From JAZDJP01 sp043803805 (GTDB lineage: Bacteria > Planctomycetota > JAZDJP01): DNA of 57,503 nucleotides. Positions 1-7,321 of the stretch are shown here, piece by piece (the first letter of the stretch is position 1; the number at the start of each line of letters is the position of its first letter). Location: the NCBI GenBank assembly GCA_043803805.1, contig JAZDJP010000068.1:1-57503 (forward strand), written 5' to 3'. The position numbers and the translations under genes were made by a program. The notes under the pieces are model-generated. The model ran no database searches and was not told the DNA's origin. It saw only the letters and a list, made by a program, of their open reading frames with translations.

Positions 1-18
1 ATTCCCGCGGTTCCCGGG

Positions 19-32
19 TATAATGGCCCGTC
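19..32 (+). promoter_or_regulatory. Probable -10 box TATAAT, near-leaderless start of the DUF6941 gene
   Basis: A perfect TATAAT lies at 19-24, only 8 nt before the ATG at 33, so the transcript should begin within a few bases of the start codon. The -35 region would lie at the window edge and cannot be judged. No Shine-Dalgarno sequence fits between the -10 box and the ATG. Confidence 0.5.
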
Positions 33-443
33 ATGGATATCCAGATGGCGGCCATCTGCGACGCGGCGACGGAGGACCAACGGGGAAAACTCAACATCCT
101 CGGGGCCTTCGACACCATTTACGCCCGGGACTTCCCCGTCACCCACCCCCACTGCGCGGTGGCCTACCGCATCCGGTTCAGCCGCCTGGAGGCCGGGGTG
201 CACCGCATCAAGGTGACGTTCGTGGACGCGGACGGGCGCCCCATCCTTCCGCCTCTCGAGGGGGAGATGAACATCCACCCGGCCGAGGAACAAGACTCGA
301 CCGTCGCCAACCTCATCCTCGTCATCAACGGGCTAAAAATTGAAAAGGCGGGGGAGCACTCGATTGATATGTCCCTGGACGGCAACCCGGTCAAATCCCT
401 GCCGCTTTTCGTCAAGAAGGAACCGTCTGAATCCGCGGGGTAG
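33..443 (+). CDS. DUF6941-type protein of unknown function
   Basis: This 136-residue soluble protein has no signal peptide and no membrane segment. Its N-terminus (AICDAATEDQRGKLNILGAF), the central run of beta strands and the closing LPLFVKK strand match my recollection of the DUF6941 family, small all-beta proteins of unknown function found in many environmental bacteria. It stands alone, convergent with mnmE, and its start is fixed by a TATAAT box 8 nt upstream. No catalytic residues are recognisable. The family call is fairly safe, but the function is unknown. Confidence 0.7.
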   Translation: MDIQMAAICDAATEDQRGKLNILGAFDTIYARDFPVTHPHCAVAYRIRFSRLEAGVHRIKVTFVDADGRPILPPLEGEMNIHPAEEQDSTVANLILVINGLKIEKAGEHSIDMSLDGNPVKSLPLFVKKEPSESAG

Positions 444-458
444 GCCGCGCGACCCGTG

Positions 459-488
459 GCGCAGGGGCGGGTTTGAAACCCGCTCCTA
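459..488. repeat. Imperfect palindrome, first of three in tandem
   Basis: GCGGGTT-TGA-AACCCGC at 467-483 is a perfect 7-bp stem with a 3-nt loop. It extends outward to roughly 459-488 with two mismatches. It lies just after the DUF6941 stop codon and is followed by two longer perfect palindromes. Confidence 0.65.
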
Positions 489-514
489 CGATCCGACACA
501 CCATTCCTCTCATA

Positions 515-544
515 AACCGAGGCACGGCGCGCCGTGCCTCGGTT
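515..544. repeat. Perfect 30-bp palindrome
   Basis: The left arm AACCGAGGCACGGCG (515-529) is the exact reverse complement of 530-544, with no spacer. It lies between the convergent DUF6941 and mnmE genes. It could work as a bidirectional terminator-like structure, though no T-tract follows it, or be a REP/BIME-like repeat unit. Confidence 0.75.
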
Positions 545-556
545 CCATGCGCCGGT

Positions 557-584
557 GTAGGGGCGCAGCATGCTGCGCCCCTAC
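557..584. repeat. Perfect 28-bp palindrome containing the mnmE stop codon
   Basis: The left arm GTAGGGGCGCAGCA (557-570) is the exact reverse complement of 571-584. The TAG stop of mnmE (581-583 on the minus strand) lies inside the right arm. Words of this type recur as dispersed palindromes in many unrelated bacterial genomes. Confidence 0.75.
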
Positions 585-1951
585 TTGCCAACACAAAATC
601 TGGAAAAGATCCGGTCCAGGATGTCCTCCCCGGCCGCCTCGCCGGTCAGTTCCCCCAGCGCGGCGAGGGTCTCCCGAAACGCAAGGGCCACGACCTCCAA
701 CCCCTCCCCCGCGGCGACCGCGCCGGCCGCGGCCGCCGCCGCGTCACGCGCCCGGACGAGGCAATCCTCCTGCCGCGCCGTGACCAGGCACCCGTCCGCC
801 GCCTCCCCCACCCGTCCCCGCCGCACGTCCTCGACCAGGAGCCGCTGAAGGGCATCCACCCCGTCACCGGTGAGCGCGGAAAGGGCCAGGATCGGGGATC
901 CCGCCACGCGCGCGGCGAGCGCTCCGAGGTCGAGCCCCGACGGGAGATCCGACTTGTTGATCACAATGATCCGCTTCCCGGGCGGCGGATCCCCGAGAAG
1001 GGAATCGTCCTCCGGCGCCAGCGGCGCGCTCCCGTCCATCACCACCACGACGCGATCCGCATCCCGCGCCGCCGCGCGGGCCCGCGCCATGGCCGCTTCC
1101 TCGATCCCGCCCGCCTTCGCCGCGAGCCCCGCGGTGTCCACGAACCGGAACCGGAGGCCATCGATTTCCGCCGCCGCTCCGACGGGATCCCGTGTCGTCC
1201 CGGGGACTTCCGATACGACGGCCCGCGTGAATCCGACCAGACGGTTGAACAGGGTGGACTTGCCGGCGTTGGGCCGTCCCGCGAGGACCACCGAGACCCC
1301 CTCCGGGGAAGGCGATTGCGCCGCGGAAAAACATGCCAGGCGTTCCAAATCCGCCCGGATCCCCGTGAGCGGCCCGGAAAGGGCCTCCCCGCGGATTTCC
1401 GGAATGTCCTCCTCCGCGAAATCGAGCGCGGCCTCGATCTCCGCCAGAATATCCTGGAGCCGTTCCCGAACGGACGCCACGTCCCGGGAGAGCGCCCCGT
1501 CCATCGTCCGGATCGCCCGAAGCCCTTCCGCCTCCGATCGCGCCCGGATGAGCGCCGCCACGGCCTCGGCCTGGGCCAGATCAATCCGCCCGTTCAGAAA
1601 CGCCCGGCGCGTGAATTCGCCCGGCGGGGCCGGCCGCGCCCCGGCGGCGACGCACCGCCGGACGATCTCCGCCAGCGCCGGCGGCGACCCGACCGTGTGA
1701 AACTCGACAACGTCCTCCCGCGTGTAGGTGCGCGGGGCTTTCATGAGAAAAAGGCGCGCCGGAAGATCCGCCCCCTCCCCGAGATCCACCGAGGCCTCCA
1801 CGGCGCTCCAGGCCCCGGCGCCCGGGTTCTCATCCCACCGAGCCACCGCCCGCGCCACGGCGAACGCGGCGGGGCCGGACAGGCGCACGATGCCCCGCGC
1901 GGCGGGGCCGGGGGGACTGGCGATGGCGACAATCGTGTCGTCGTTCGTCAC
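581..1951 (-). CDS. mnmE: tRNA uridine-5-carboxymethylaminomethyl modification GTPase MnmE
   Basis: MnmE works with MnmG to modify U34 in the wobble position of tRNAs, using GTP and methylene-tetrahydrofolate. The 456-residue product has the expected order: an N-terminal folate-binding domain starting TIVAIASPPG, a helical domain, an inserted G domain with P-loop GRPNAGKS, switch DTAG and NKSD, and the C-terminal CVGK, which carries the catalytic cysteine (Cys453). I place the start at the GTG at 1951 because the family N-terminus begins there, with GAGAG just upstream; an upstream in-frame extension is read-through into yidC. The yidC-mnmE order with a 38-bp gap is a common conserved arrangement. 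The stop codon lies in a palindrome. Confidence 0.95.
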   Translation of the reverse strand: MTNDDTIVAIASPPGPAARGIVRLSGPAAFAVARAVARWDENPGAGAWSAVEASVDLGEGADLPARLFLMKAPRTYTREDVVEFHTVGSPPALAEIVRRCVAAGARPAPPGEFTRRAFLNGRIDLAQAEAVAALIRARSEAEGLRAIRTMDGALSRDVASVRERLQDILAEIEAALDFAEEDIPEIRGEALSGPLTGIRADLERLACFSAAQSPSPEGVSVVLAGRPNAGKSTLFNRLVGFTRAVVSEVPGTTRDPVGAAAEIDGLRFRFVDTAGLAAKAGGIEEAAMARARAAARDADRVVVVMDGSAPLAPEDDSLLGDPPPGKRIIVINKSDLPSGLDLGALAARVAGSPILALSALTGDGVDALQRLLVEDVRRGRVGEAADGCLVTARQEDCLVRARDAAAAAAGAVAAGEGLEVVALAFRETLAALGELTGEAAGEDILDRIFSRFCVGK

Positions 1952-1989
1952 GCGTCTCTCGTATCTCGCAGAATGGGATTCACAACTTC

Positions 1990-3768
1990 CTACGGCATTG
2001 CGACGGCCGCGGCGGCTTTTTCCCGGGCCATTCGCTTGCGGATCAGAACCTGCTCGAGAAGCCCGAACCCGGTGCTCATCACGAAATACAGGGTGAGCCC
2101 CGCCGGCATGGTGTAGAAGAAAAACAGGAACATCGCCGGCATCATCCACATCATCATCTTCTGCTGCTGGGCCTGATCCGGGTCGGCGGGCTTGGGGGTC
2201 ATGCGCTGCTGGAGGAACATGAGTCCCACCAGCGCCAGGGGAAGCGGGTTCACGCCCACGCCGCCGAGCAGGGGAATGCCGCCCGGAAGGAGGAACAGCG
2301 TGTCCGGCTCGGACAGGTCGCGGATCCACAGGAAAAACTTCGCCTGGCGAAGATCAATGGAATAGCAGATGGTGTTGTAGAGCCCGATGAACACCGGCAT
2401 TTGGAACACCATCAGCAGGCACCCGCCGCCCATCGCCATGGGAGAAATGCCCTCCTCCCGATAGAGCGCCATCGTTTCCTGATTCAGTTTCTGGCGGTTG
2501 CCCTTGTATTTCTCCTTGATGGCGTCCACGCGAGGCTTGAGACGCTGCATCTTTTCCTGGTACCGGAACATGGAGGACTGCTGTTTGAGGGATACCGGGA
2601 AGAGCACCAGACGCACGAGGATGGTGAGAAAAATGATGGCGATCCCGTAGTTGGGGATGACCCGATAAGCCCCGTGCATGACGGCGAGGAGTACCCGGCA
2701 GATGGCATCCACCCAGGACCACTTGCAGTACGCCAGAAGCGGTTCGAGGCCCGGATGCGCCGCCCGAAGGGCATCCGCCTTGAGGGGTCCGGCATAAAAA
2801 ATATAGCGCCGGACGCCCGGCCCTTCCGCGAGACGCACCGGCCGGGCCTCGAGCGCCACGGAACGGCTGACCACATTTTCTTCCGGGTCCAGAAGGGGCG
2901 CGTCGATCCAGGCGATGGTGTCGCTTTCCTTCTCGGGGAACAGGATACCGGCGAAATAACGGCCCTGGGCGCCGGCCCAGAGGATGGAATTGTTGGCCCT
3001 CCGTTTTCCCTCGCGCGGCTCCTTGGACGGCAATCCCTGAGACCATTTGACGCTGACCACGCCGTCCTTCTCGCGCACGCGCTCCGTGGAAAACCAGTAG
3101 GCCGATTTCACCTTTTCCTCGGCGCGGAGTTCCACCGGCCCGTACAAAAGGAAACCGAGTTCCCCCGTCCCGGGCGCGGTTCCCGAAAACGAAAGTTCCA
3201 CGTCCATGGCATAGTCCGCGGGACGAAACCGGATCGTCTTCCGGACGACAAGTCCGCCCGTTTCCGTCTCGAAGACGATTTTCCGGTTGGCCTCTTCCTC
3301 CACCACTTTCCAGGACCGATCGAGAAGGTGGACATCTTTCCGGCCGGATGCGACCACCCCCAACATGAACGGCCGGAGGCCCTCCCGCGGGGTGAACAGA
3401 GCAAGACCCTGTTTCCGCGTGGCATCGGGGTAATCGGCGAGTTCCAGGAACTCGAGGGTGGCGCCTTTTGTCGTCCACGTCATCCGGTACCGGTCCGTCC
3501 GAATGGAAATTTTCCGCTCGGGGGCGTCGGACTGGGGCGGGAAGGAGGCGGACGTCCCCGCGGGCGTCGGGACGGTTTCACCGGTCCGGGGGGCGTTTTC
3601 TCCCGCCACCGGCGCGGCGATGGGCGTCGCCGGCCTCACCGTCTCCGGGGCGTCGGCGGGCGCGGGGGCATCGGTTCGCGGCGGGGCAAACTTCGGCATC
3701 ACCCACTGGAAATATACGTAGAGGAACGCCGCCGCGATGCCGAATGCGAGAAGGGCTTTTTTTTCCAT
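1990..3768 (-). CDS. yidC: Membrane protein insertase YidC
   Basis: YidC inserts and folds inner-membrane proteins, alone or with SecYEG. The 592-residue protein has the diderm layout: one N-terminal membrane anchor (about residues 5-24), a Pro/Ala-rich linker, a large periplasmic beta domain (about 85-350), then the 60KD_IMP core with five hydrophobic segments (IAIIFLTILVRL, GGCLLMVFQMPVFIGLY and others) and a basic tail. The hydrophilic-groove arginine fits the R in ILVRLVLFPVSL. No Shine-Dalgarno sequence is visible: the 5' region is a CACGGAAA-type repeat that runs to within a few bases of the ATG. It is probably co-transcribed with mnmE. Confidence 0.95.
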   Translation of the reverse strand: MEKKALLAFGIAAAFLYVYFQWVMPKFAPPRTDAPAPADAPETVRPATPIAAPVAGENAPRTGETVPTPAGTSASFPPQSDAPERKISIRTDRYRMTWTTKGATLEFLELADYPDATRKQGLALFTPREGLRPFMLGVVASGRKDVHLLDRSWKVVEEEANRKIVFETETGGLVVRKTIRFRPADYAMDVELSFSGTAPGTGELGFLLYGPVELRAEEKVKSAYWFSTERVREKDGVVSVKWSQGLPSKEPREGKRRANNSILWAGAQGRYFAGILFPEKESDTIAWIDAPLLDPEENVVSRSVALEARPVRLAEGPGVRRYIFYAGPLKADALRAAHPGLEPLLAYCKWSWVDAICRVLLAVMHGAYRVIPNYGIAIIFLTILVRLVLFPVSLKQQSSMFRYQEKMQRLKPRVDAIKEKYKGNRQKLNQETMALYREEGISPMAMGGGCLLMVFQMPVFIGLYNTICYSIDLRQAKFFLWIRDLSEPDTLFLLPGGIPLLGGVGVNPLPLALVGLMFLQQRMTPKPADPDQAQQQKMMMWMMPAMFLFFFYTMPAGLTLYFVMSTGFGLLEQVLIRKRMAREKAAAAVAMP

Positions 3769-3771
3769 AAA

Positions 3772-3941
3772 TCACGGAAACACGGAATGCGGAATCAACA
3801 CCACGGAAACACGGAAGCACCCGAACAGCGTCCGCCCCCTCGCGATCTCAATCCCTCGTTTTCTAATTATCCGATCCTCAACACCCTTGTGGTGTAATTT
3901 TCTTATTCCGTGATTCCGTGGCCCGGTTCCGTGTTTCCGTG
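3772..3941. repeat. CACGGAAA repeats forming a long inverted repeat between yidC and the phosphoesterase gene
   Basis: CACGGAAACACGGAA occurs at 3773-3787 and again at 3802-3816. Its reverse complement occurs at 3927-3941, with a second, diverged copy at 3906-3920. The 15-bp arms at 3802-3816 and 3927-3941 match perfectly and enclose about 110 nt. The right arm touches the stop codon of the phosphoesterase gene and the left array touches the yidC start, so the whole spacer is repeat-derived. Confidence 0.7.
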
Positions 3942-4694
3942 CTACCGGCCTTCTTCCAACCGGTCCCCCAGGAACTTGTCGAGGGCGTCCTCGGCATAGA
4001 CTTTCTCAATGGTCCGGGTGTATTCGTAGGGCACCCGCCGGAAGACGATGGTGTCATCATCCAGGGTGACATAACCGGCGCGATTGTCGCCGTCCCGGGG
4101 CTGTCCGACCGATCCGACATTGACGAGCACCTTCTCCTTTTCAAGGAAGAAGACGTTGATGAAATCCTTGGGAGAGAGGAACTTCCCCGTTTCCGTGATG
4201 ACGCCCGGCTGGTGGGTGTGCCCGCAGAAGCATATCCGGTCAATCCGGGAAAAAATGTCCCGCATCTTCGCCCCGTCGTAGACGTCCCGCGGGAAGACAT
4301 AGTCCTTGGTGGGGTCGCGCGGGGAGGCATGAACGTAAAGGATATCCTTCTCCCGGACGAGGGGCGGAAGGGCCTTCACCCAGTTCCACACCGTCACCCC
4401 GCCGGGCTCGGCGGCGAACTTCTCCTCCAGTTGTTTGCGGGTCCACGCGACGGCGAGACGCGCCTTGACGTTGAAATCCTCCCCGCCCGAGAGGAGCGCC
4501 TCCTCGTGATTGCCCATGAGGATGAACCGCACCTTCGCGTCCCGAAGAAGATCCAGGCATTCCTTGGGATTCGGGCCGTAGCCGATGACATCGCCGAGGC
4601 ACGCGATGTCCGTGATGCCTTTCGCGCGGATGTCCCCGAGGACCGCGGCAAGGGCCTCCAGATTGCTGTGGATGTCGGAGATGACGGCTTTCAT
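3942..4694 (-). CDS. Calcineurin-like metallophosphoesterase (YfcE/MJ0936 type)
   Basis: The 250-residue cytosolic protein starts MKAVISDIHSNLEAL, the DxH motif of binuclear metallophosphoesterases. It continues with the classic blocks GDVIGYGPNP (GD), GNHEEAL (GNH[E/D]) and GHTHQP (GHxH). This set matches the YfcE/MJ0936 subfamily, which hydrolyses phosphodiesters in vitro; the natural substrate here cannot be told. The ATG overlaps the stop codon of the HU gene by 4 bp (ATGA), so the two are translationally coupled. The pairing with HU does not explain its role. Confidence 0.85.
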   Translation of the reverse strand: MKAVISDIHSNLEALAAVLGDIRAKGITDIACLGDVIGYGPNPKECLDLLRDAKVRFILMGNHEEALLSGGEDFNVKARLAVAWTRKQLEEKFAAEPGGVTVWNWVKALPPLVREKDILYVHASPRDPTKDYVFPRDVYDGAKMRDIFSRIDRICFCGHTHQPGVITETGKFLSPKDFINVFFLEKEKVLVNVGSVGQPRDGDNRAGYVTLDDDTIVFRRVPYEYTRTIEKVYAEDALDKFLGDRLEEGR

Positions 4695-4978
4695 TGGAGA
4701 GGAACGGAGGCGAGGGCCTTCTTCACGTGCTTCCCCGCCCGGAACGTCGCCACCACCCGCGCGGGAACCGGGACGGGTTCGCCGGTATGGGGATTGCGTC
4801 CCATCTTCGCCTTCCGACGGGAAGGGGCGAACACGCCGAAACCAACGACGGAGGCCTCCTCGCCCTTCTTCAGGGTCTCGATGATTTCGGCGAACACGGC
4901 CTCGACGGCCGCTTCGGCCTCCTTGCGCCCGAGCAACGCCCTCCCCGCCACCGCCTCGATGAGTCCGGCCTTGTTCAC
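4691..4978 (-). CDS. HU/IHF-family DNA-binding protein
   Basis: The 95-residue histone-like protein starts VNKAGLIEAVA and has the HU helix pair, the sheet GEEASVVGFGVF and the DNA-binding arm KMGRNPHTGEPVPVPARVVATFRAGK. That arm keeps the RNPxTGE signature and the Pro that intercalates into DNA. I chose the GTG at 4978 because the family N-terminus starts there and because a strong promoter places the -10 box 6 nt upstream, which leaves no room for the longer in-frame extension. The gene heads a two-gene operon with the phosphoesterase. Confidence 0.92.
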   Translation of the reverse strand: MNKAGLIEAVAGRALLGRKEAEAAVEAVFAEIIETLKKGEEASVVGFGVFAPSRRKAKMGRNPHTGEPVPVPARVVATFRAGKHVKKALASVPLQ

Positions 4979-4984
4979 CGCGCC

Positions 4985-5013
4985 ATTATTGCAGGCGGAA
5001 AAGGGGAAGTCAA
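4985..5013 (-). promoter_or_regulatory. Sigma-70 promoter of the HU gene, giving a leaderless mRNA
   Basis: On the minus strand TTGACT (5008-5013), a 17-bp spacer and AATAAT (4985-4990) form a near-consensus promoter. Only 6 nt separate the -10 box from the GTG at 4978, so transcription should begin at the start codon itself. A bulged inverted repeat (CGGAAAAATC/GATTTTTTCCG, 5035-5057) lies upstream of the -35 box. Confidence 0.7.
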
Positions 5014-5115
5014 CCGCGGCCCGTGAAGACAAACCGGAAAAATCCCGATTTTTTCCGCGAACTTCGCTCCCCCCCGTGCGTCTACACTCATGAAGACCAC
5101 GAAAGGAGAAAACTC

Positions 5116-5316
5116 ATGAATGCCCGCTTCACATTCCAACCCCGCGCCGACGAGGCCCTTCGAACGAACATCCTCCGCCGCCTGCACGCCGACGCCTGGG
5201 AGGCGCTGGCCAGTCCCGCCACGAACAATCCTCTTCATCAACGCAGATCCTGGATGAATTTCTTCCACTCCGCCTCGAGGGCGCGGACGTCAACCTTGCC
5301 GAAACTCTCCTGGTAG
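5116..5316 (+). CDS. Possible small protein of unknown function
   Basis: A 66-codon open frame starts at an ATG preceded by a strong AAAGGAG at good spacing, in a spacer that otherwise lacks a gene. The product starts MNARFTFQPRADEALRTN and has an amphipathic helical stretch, but it matches no family I know. Its last 79 nt overlap the 3' end of the convergent TPR protease gene. Either a short real gene or the remnant of a longer one is possible. Confidence 0.25.
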   Translation: MNARFTFQPRADEALRTNILRRLHADAWEALASPATNNPLHQRRSWMNFFHSASRARTSTLPKLSW

Positions 5317-7097
5317 GCCGCGAGGGCGCCGCGCCCCCCCTTGAGCGCCCGGTAGTAATTCCCCAGGATGGCCCGATAGGGGTAGTTCTGCTCGGGCCGG
5401 GCCATCATCATGAAATAAATCATGGACCAGGACTGCGCGTAATTGGCGCTGATGACGCGCGGGTCGGGATCATAGAGTTCCGCGCGCACGAACATGGCGA
5501 TTTCCGAAAAGGACTTCGTGAGGCCCGCGCCGATCGCCTGGCGCAACGTGCTCAAGCGCGGGGCGTTGGGACATGGCCTCACCCCTTCCTTCTTCGATAT
5601 GAACTCGCACCCCCCGAAGAAGTCCGCGAACCCCTCATTGTACCACTGCGGGGGATTCTCGATGAAATAGTCCAGGAACTGGTGGAAACACTCGTGTTGC
5701 ACCGTCACCCGGCATTCCTCCCGCATGTCCCTGCCCTGACGGGAAGCGTTCACCACCACCTTCTTGAGATAGGGACTGTAGAAGCCGCCGGTGTTCGGGG
5801 GGCCGCCGTAACGGAAATAATCCCGGAGGTTGCCAAAGACGAGAATGGGGAATTTCGTCTCCCGAGGCTCCTCCTTGAAGGCGTTGATGTAGATCGTGAA
5901 GATGTTTTCCGCCGTGTCCGACAGGAAATCGCACATCTCCTGGCTGATGTCGGTCTTGACGATGTAATGCTTCGTCGTTTTCTCGTAGGTGGTCTTCCAC
6001 TCGGGGCCCTTGTCATCATGGTTCATGATCTCCCGGAACCCCTTCAGGATCCGGTACATCCGCACCCAGTGGTCGAGGGTGTCGTTGCCGCTCTCGACGC
6101 CGAGTTTCGGCGCGGCCTCGTAGGCCGCCTTGATTTCCGTCATGGCCTGGTCCGCCTGCTTGGCCTGGAGAAGCCTGGCCCAACCGAGGAGCCGGTCGTA
6201 CGTCTCCTTCCAGCCCTTCCGATCCTCCTCCTTCTCCGCCACCTGGGCCTGGACCATGGCGTTGGTGATGGCCTGGGTAAGTTCCCCCTGGATGGTCGCG
6301 GCATCCTTTTTCTCGAATGCCTCCACGAGACGCCTGAGCCAGCCCCGCGAGAGTTCGTAGGGTTTCTCGCCCATCTTCGAGAGAATTCCCCCGGTGTTCG
6401 CATCCGCCAGGGCCATCCCCTTGTCGGCATCCTTCCGGGCGTCGTCGAACTTCCGCGCCTTCATGTTCAGGATCGTCCGGCTCAAGTACGGATTGAAATA
6501 GTCCTCCCGGACCCGAAGCGCCGCGGTGTACCACTTGAGGGCATCGGGATAGTTCTTCTGCCAGGCGTACACGTCCCCGAGTTCGACCATCGCCTGGTAG
6601 AACGTCGGCCGCGACCGCATCATTTCATCGAGGACGGTCTGGGCCTTCCTGAATTCCATCGTCATCTGGTAGGCGATGGCGAGGTTGTAACGGGCGAGAA
6701 TCTGGAAATCGAGAATATCCGCCTGGTCCGTGCCCGCCCCGCCGGCCCGGCTCAACTTCACGGCCTCCTCGAAGGCGGTCGTGGCCTCGTCGGCGTTCCG
6801 GAAAAAGCCCTTCGACTCGCGCTTCAACAAATCCAGATAGCTCCGGCCCTTTTTGAAGGCGTCCAGGGCTTTGGGAGGCACACGTTTTGGCGGCTCGCGG
6901 TCCTCATAGGGGACTTCGGGCGCCTTCATCTCCCCCGGCTTGGCCGGGGCGTCCGGCGGATTTTCCGCCTTGGCGGGATCCTCCGCCTTTTTCGGTTCCT
7001 CCGGTTTCGGCGGGACCACGCCCTCCGCGGCGTGAATCGCCCATCCCAGGAAGAATACCGATCCCGCAAGAATCGCGAGGCGCAGGGCGCGTGTCAT
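5238..7097 (-). CDS. Secreted TPR protein with DUF1570-like zinc metalloprotease domain
   Basis: The 619-residue protein has a signal peptide (MTRALRLAILAGSVFFLGWA, cleaved near AIHAAEG), a Pro/Glu/Lys-rich linker to about residue 75, TPR-like helical repeats to about residue 330 and a C-terminal gluzincin-type domain. The motif HECFH (468-472) and NEGFAD give the likely zinc ligands His468, His472 and Glu488. Proteins of this build (DUF1570) are frequent in Planctomycetes and relatives; the substrate is unknown. The start is directly preceded by a copy of a hairpin repeat (7104-7148) whose G-rich end could act as a ribosome-binding site. The gene is convergent with the small ORF at 5116. Confidence 0.75.
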   Translation of the reverse strand: MTRALRLAILAGSVFFLGWAIHAAEGVVPPKPEEPKKAEDPAKAENPPDAPAKPGEMKAPEVPYEDREPPKRVPPKALDAFKKGRSYLDLLKRESKGFFRNADEATTAFEEAVKLSRAGGAGTDQADILDFQILARYNLAIAYQMTMEFRKAQTVLDEMMRSRPTFYQAMVELGDVYAWQKNYPDALKWYTAALRVREDYFNPYLSRTILNMKARKFDDARKDADKGMALADANTGGILSKMGEKPYELSRGWLRRLVEAFEKKDAATIQGELTQAITNAMVQAQVAEKEEDRKGWKETYDRLLGWARLLQAKQADQAMTEIKAAYEAAPKLGVESGNDTLDHWVRMYRILKGFREIMNHDDKGPEWKTTYEKTTKHYIVKTDISQEMCDFLSDTAENIFTIYINAFKEEPRETKFPILVFGNLRDYFRYGGPPNTGGFYSPYLKKVVVNASRQGRDMREECRVTVQHECFHQFLDYFIENPPQWYNEGFADFFGGCEFISKKEGVRPCPNAPRLSTLRQAIGAGLTKSFSEIAMFVRAELYDPDPRVISANYAQSWSMIYFMMMARPEQNYPYRAILGNYYRALKGGRGALAAYQESFGKVDVRALEAEWKKFIQDLR

Positions 7098-7103
7098 AAG
7101 GAA

Positions 7104-7148
7104 CCCCCCAACCCGGACAAGCCGGAACCAAACAGGACCGAATCCCCC
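7104..7148 (-). repeat. Start-codon hairpin repeat, copy A
   Basis: On the minus strand this reads GATTCGGTCCTGTTTGG, then TTCCGG-CTTGT-CCGGG and TTGGGGGG, ending 6 nt before the ATG at 7097. Three other copies occur at 12177-12215, 19739-19779 and 54639-54679. Two of these also sit directly before a start codon. The central CCGG...CCGG stem is conserved, but copy A has a C-T mismatch where the other copies have a closing pair. Confidence 0.6.
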
Positions 7149-7252
7149 ATGCCGCTCATGGTGAGCATTCCTTAAAAATCAAATAAATGTCGAACCACGA
7201 ACCATGAGCAAAGCACCGGCTCATCCTTCGACGGGCTCAGGATGAGCGGGTT
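7149..7252. repeat. Dispersed repeat with GATGAG inverted repeat
   Basis: The segment joins GCTCATGGTGAGC, GTCGAACCACGAACCATGAGC and CTCATCCTTCGACGGGCTCAGGATGAG. A second copy follows hairpin repeat copy B at 19788-19853. The CTCATCC...GGATGAG hairpin is a word known from dispersed repeats in many bacteria. It may supply termination or mRNA-end structure. Confidence 0.55.
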
Positions 7253-7321
7253 TATAATGTAACCGGAACGGCGCATATCATTTGACGCGCCCGGAGGGCG
7301 TCCAGCGCGGAAAAACGGCGC

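Noticed and set aside
581..2329. A longer 582-residue MnmE starting at 2329
   Set aside because: The N-terminal 126 residues would be antisense-like, low-complexity translation of the yidC 3' region, and the family N-terminus starts at the GTG at 1951.
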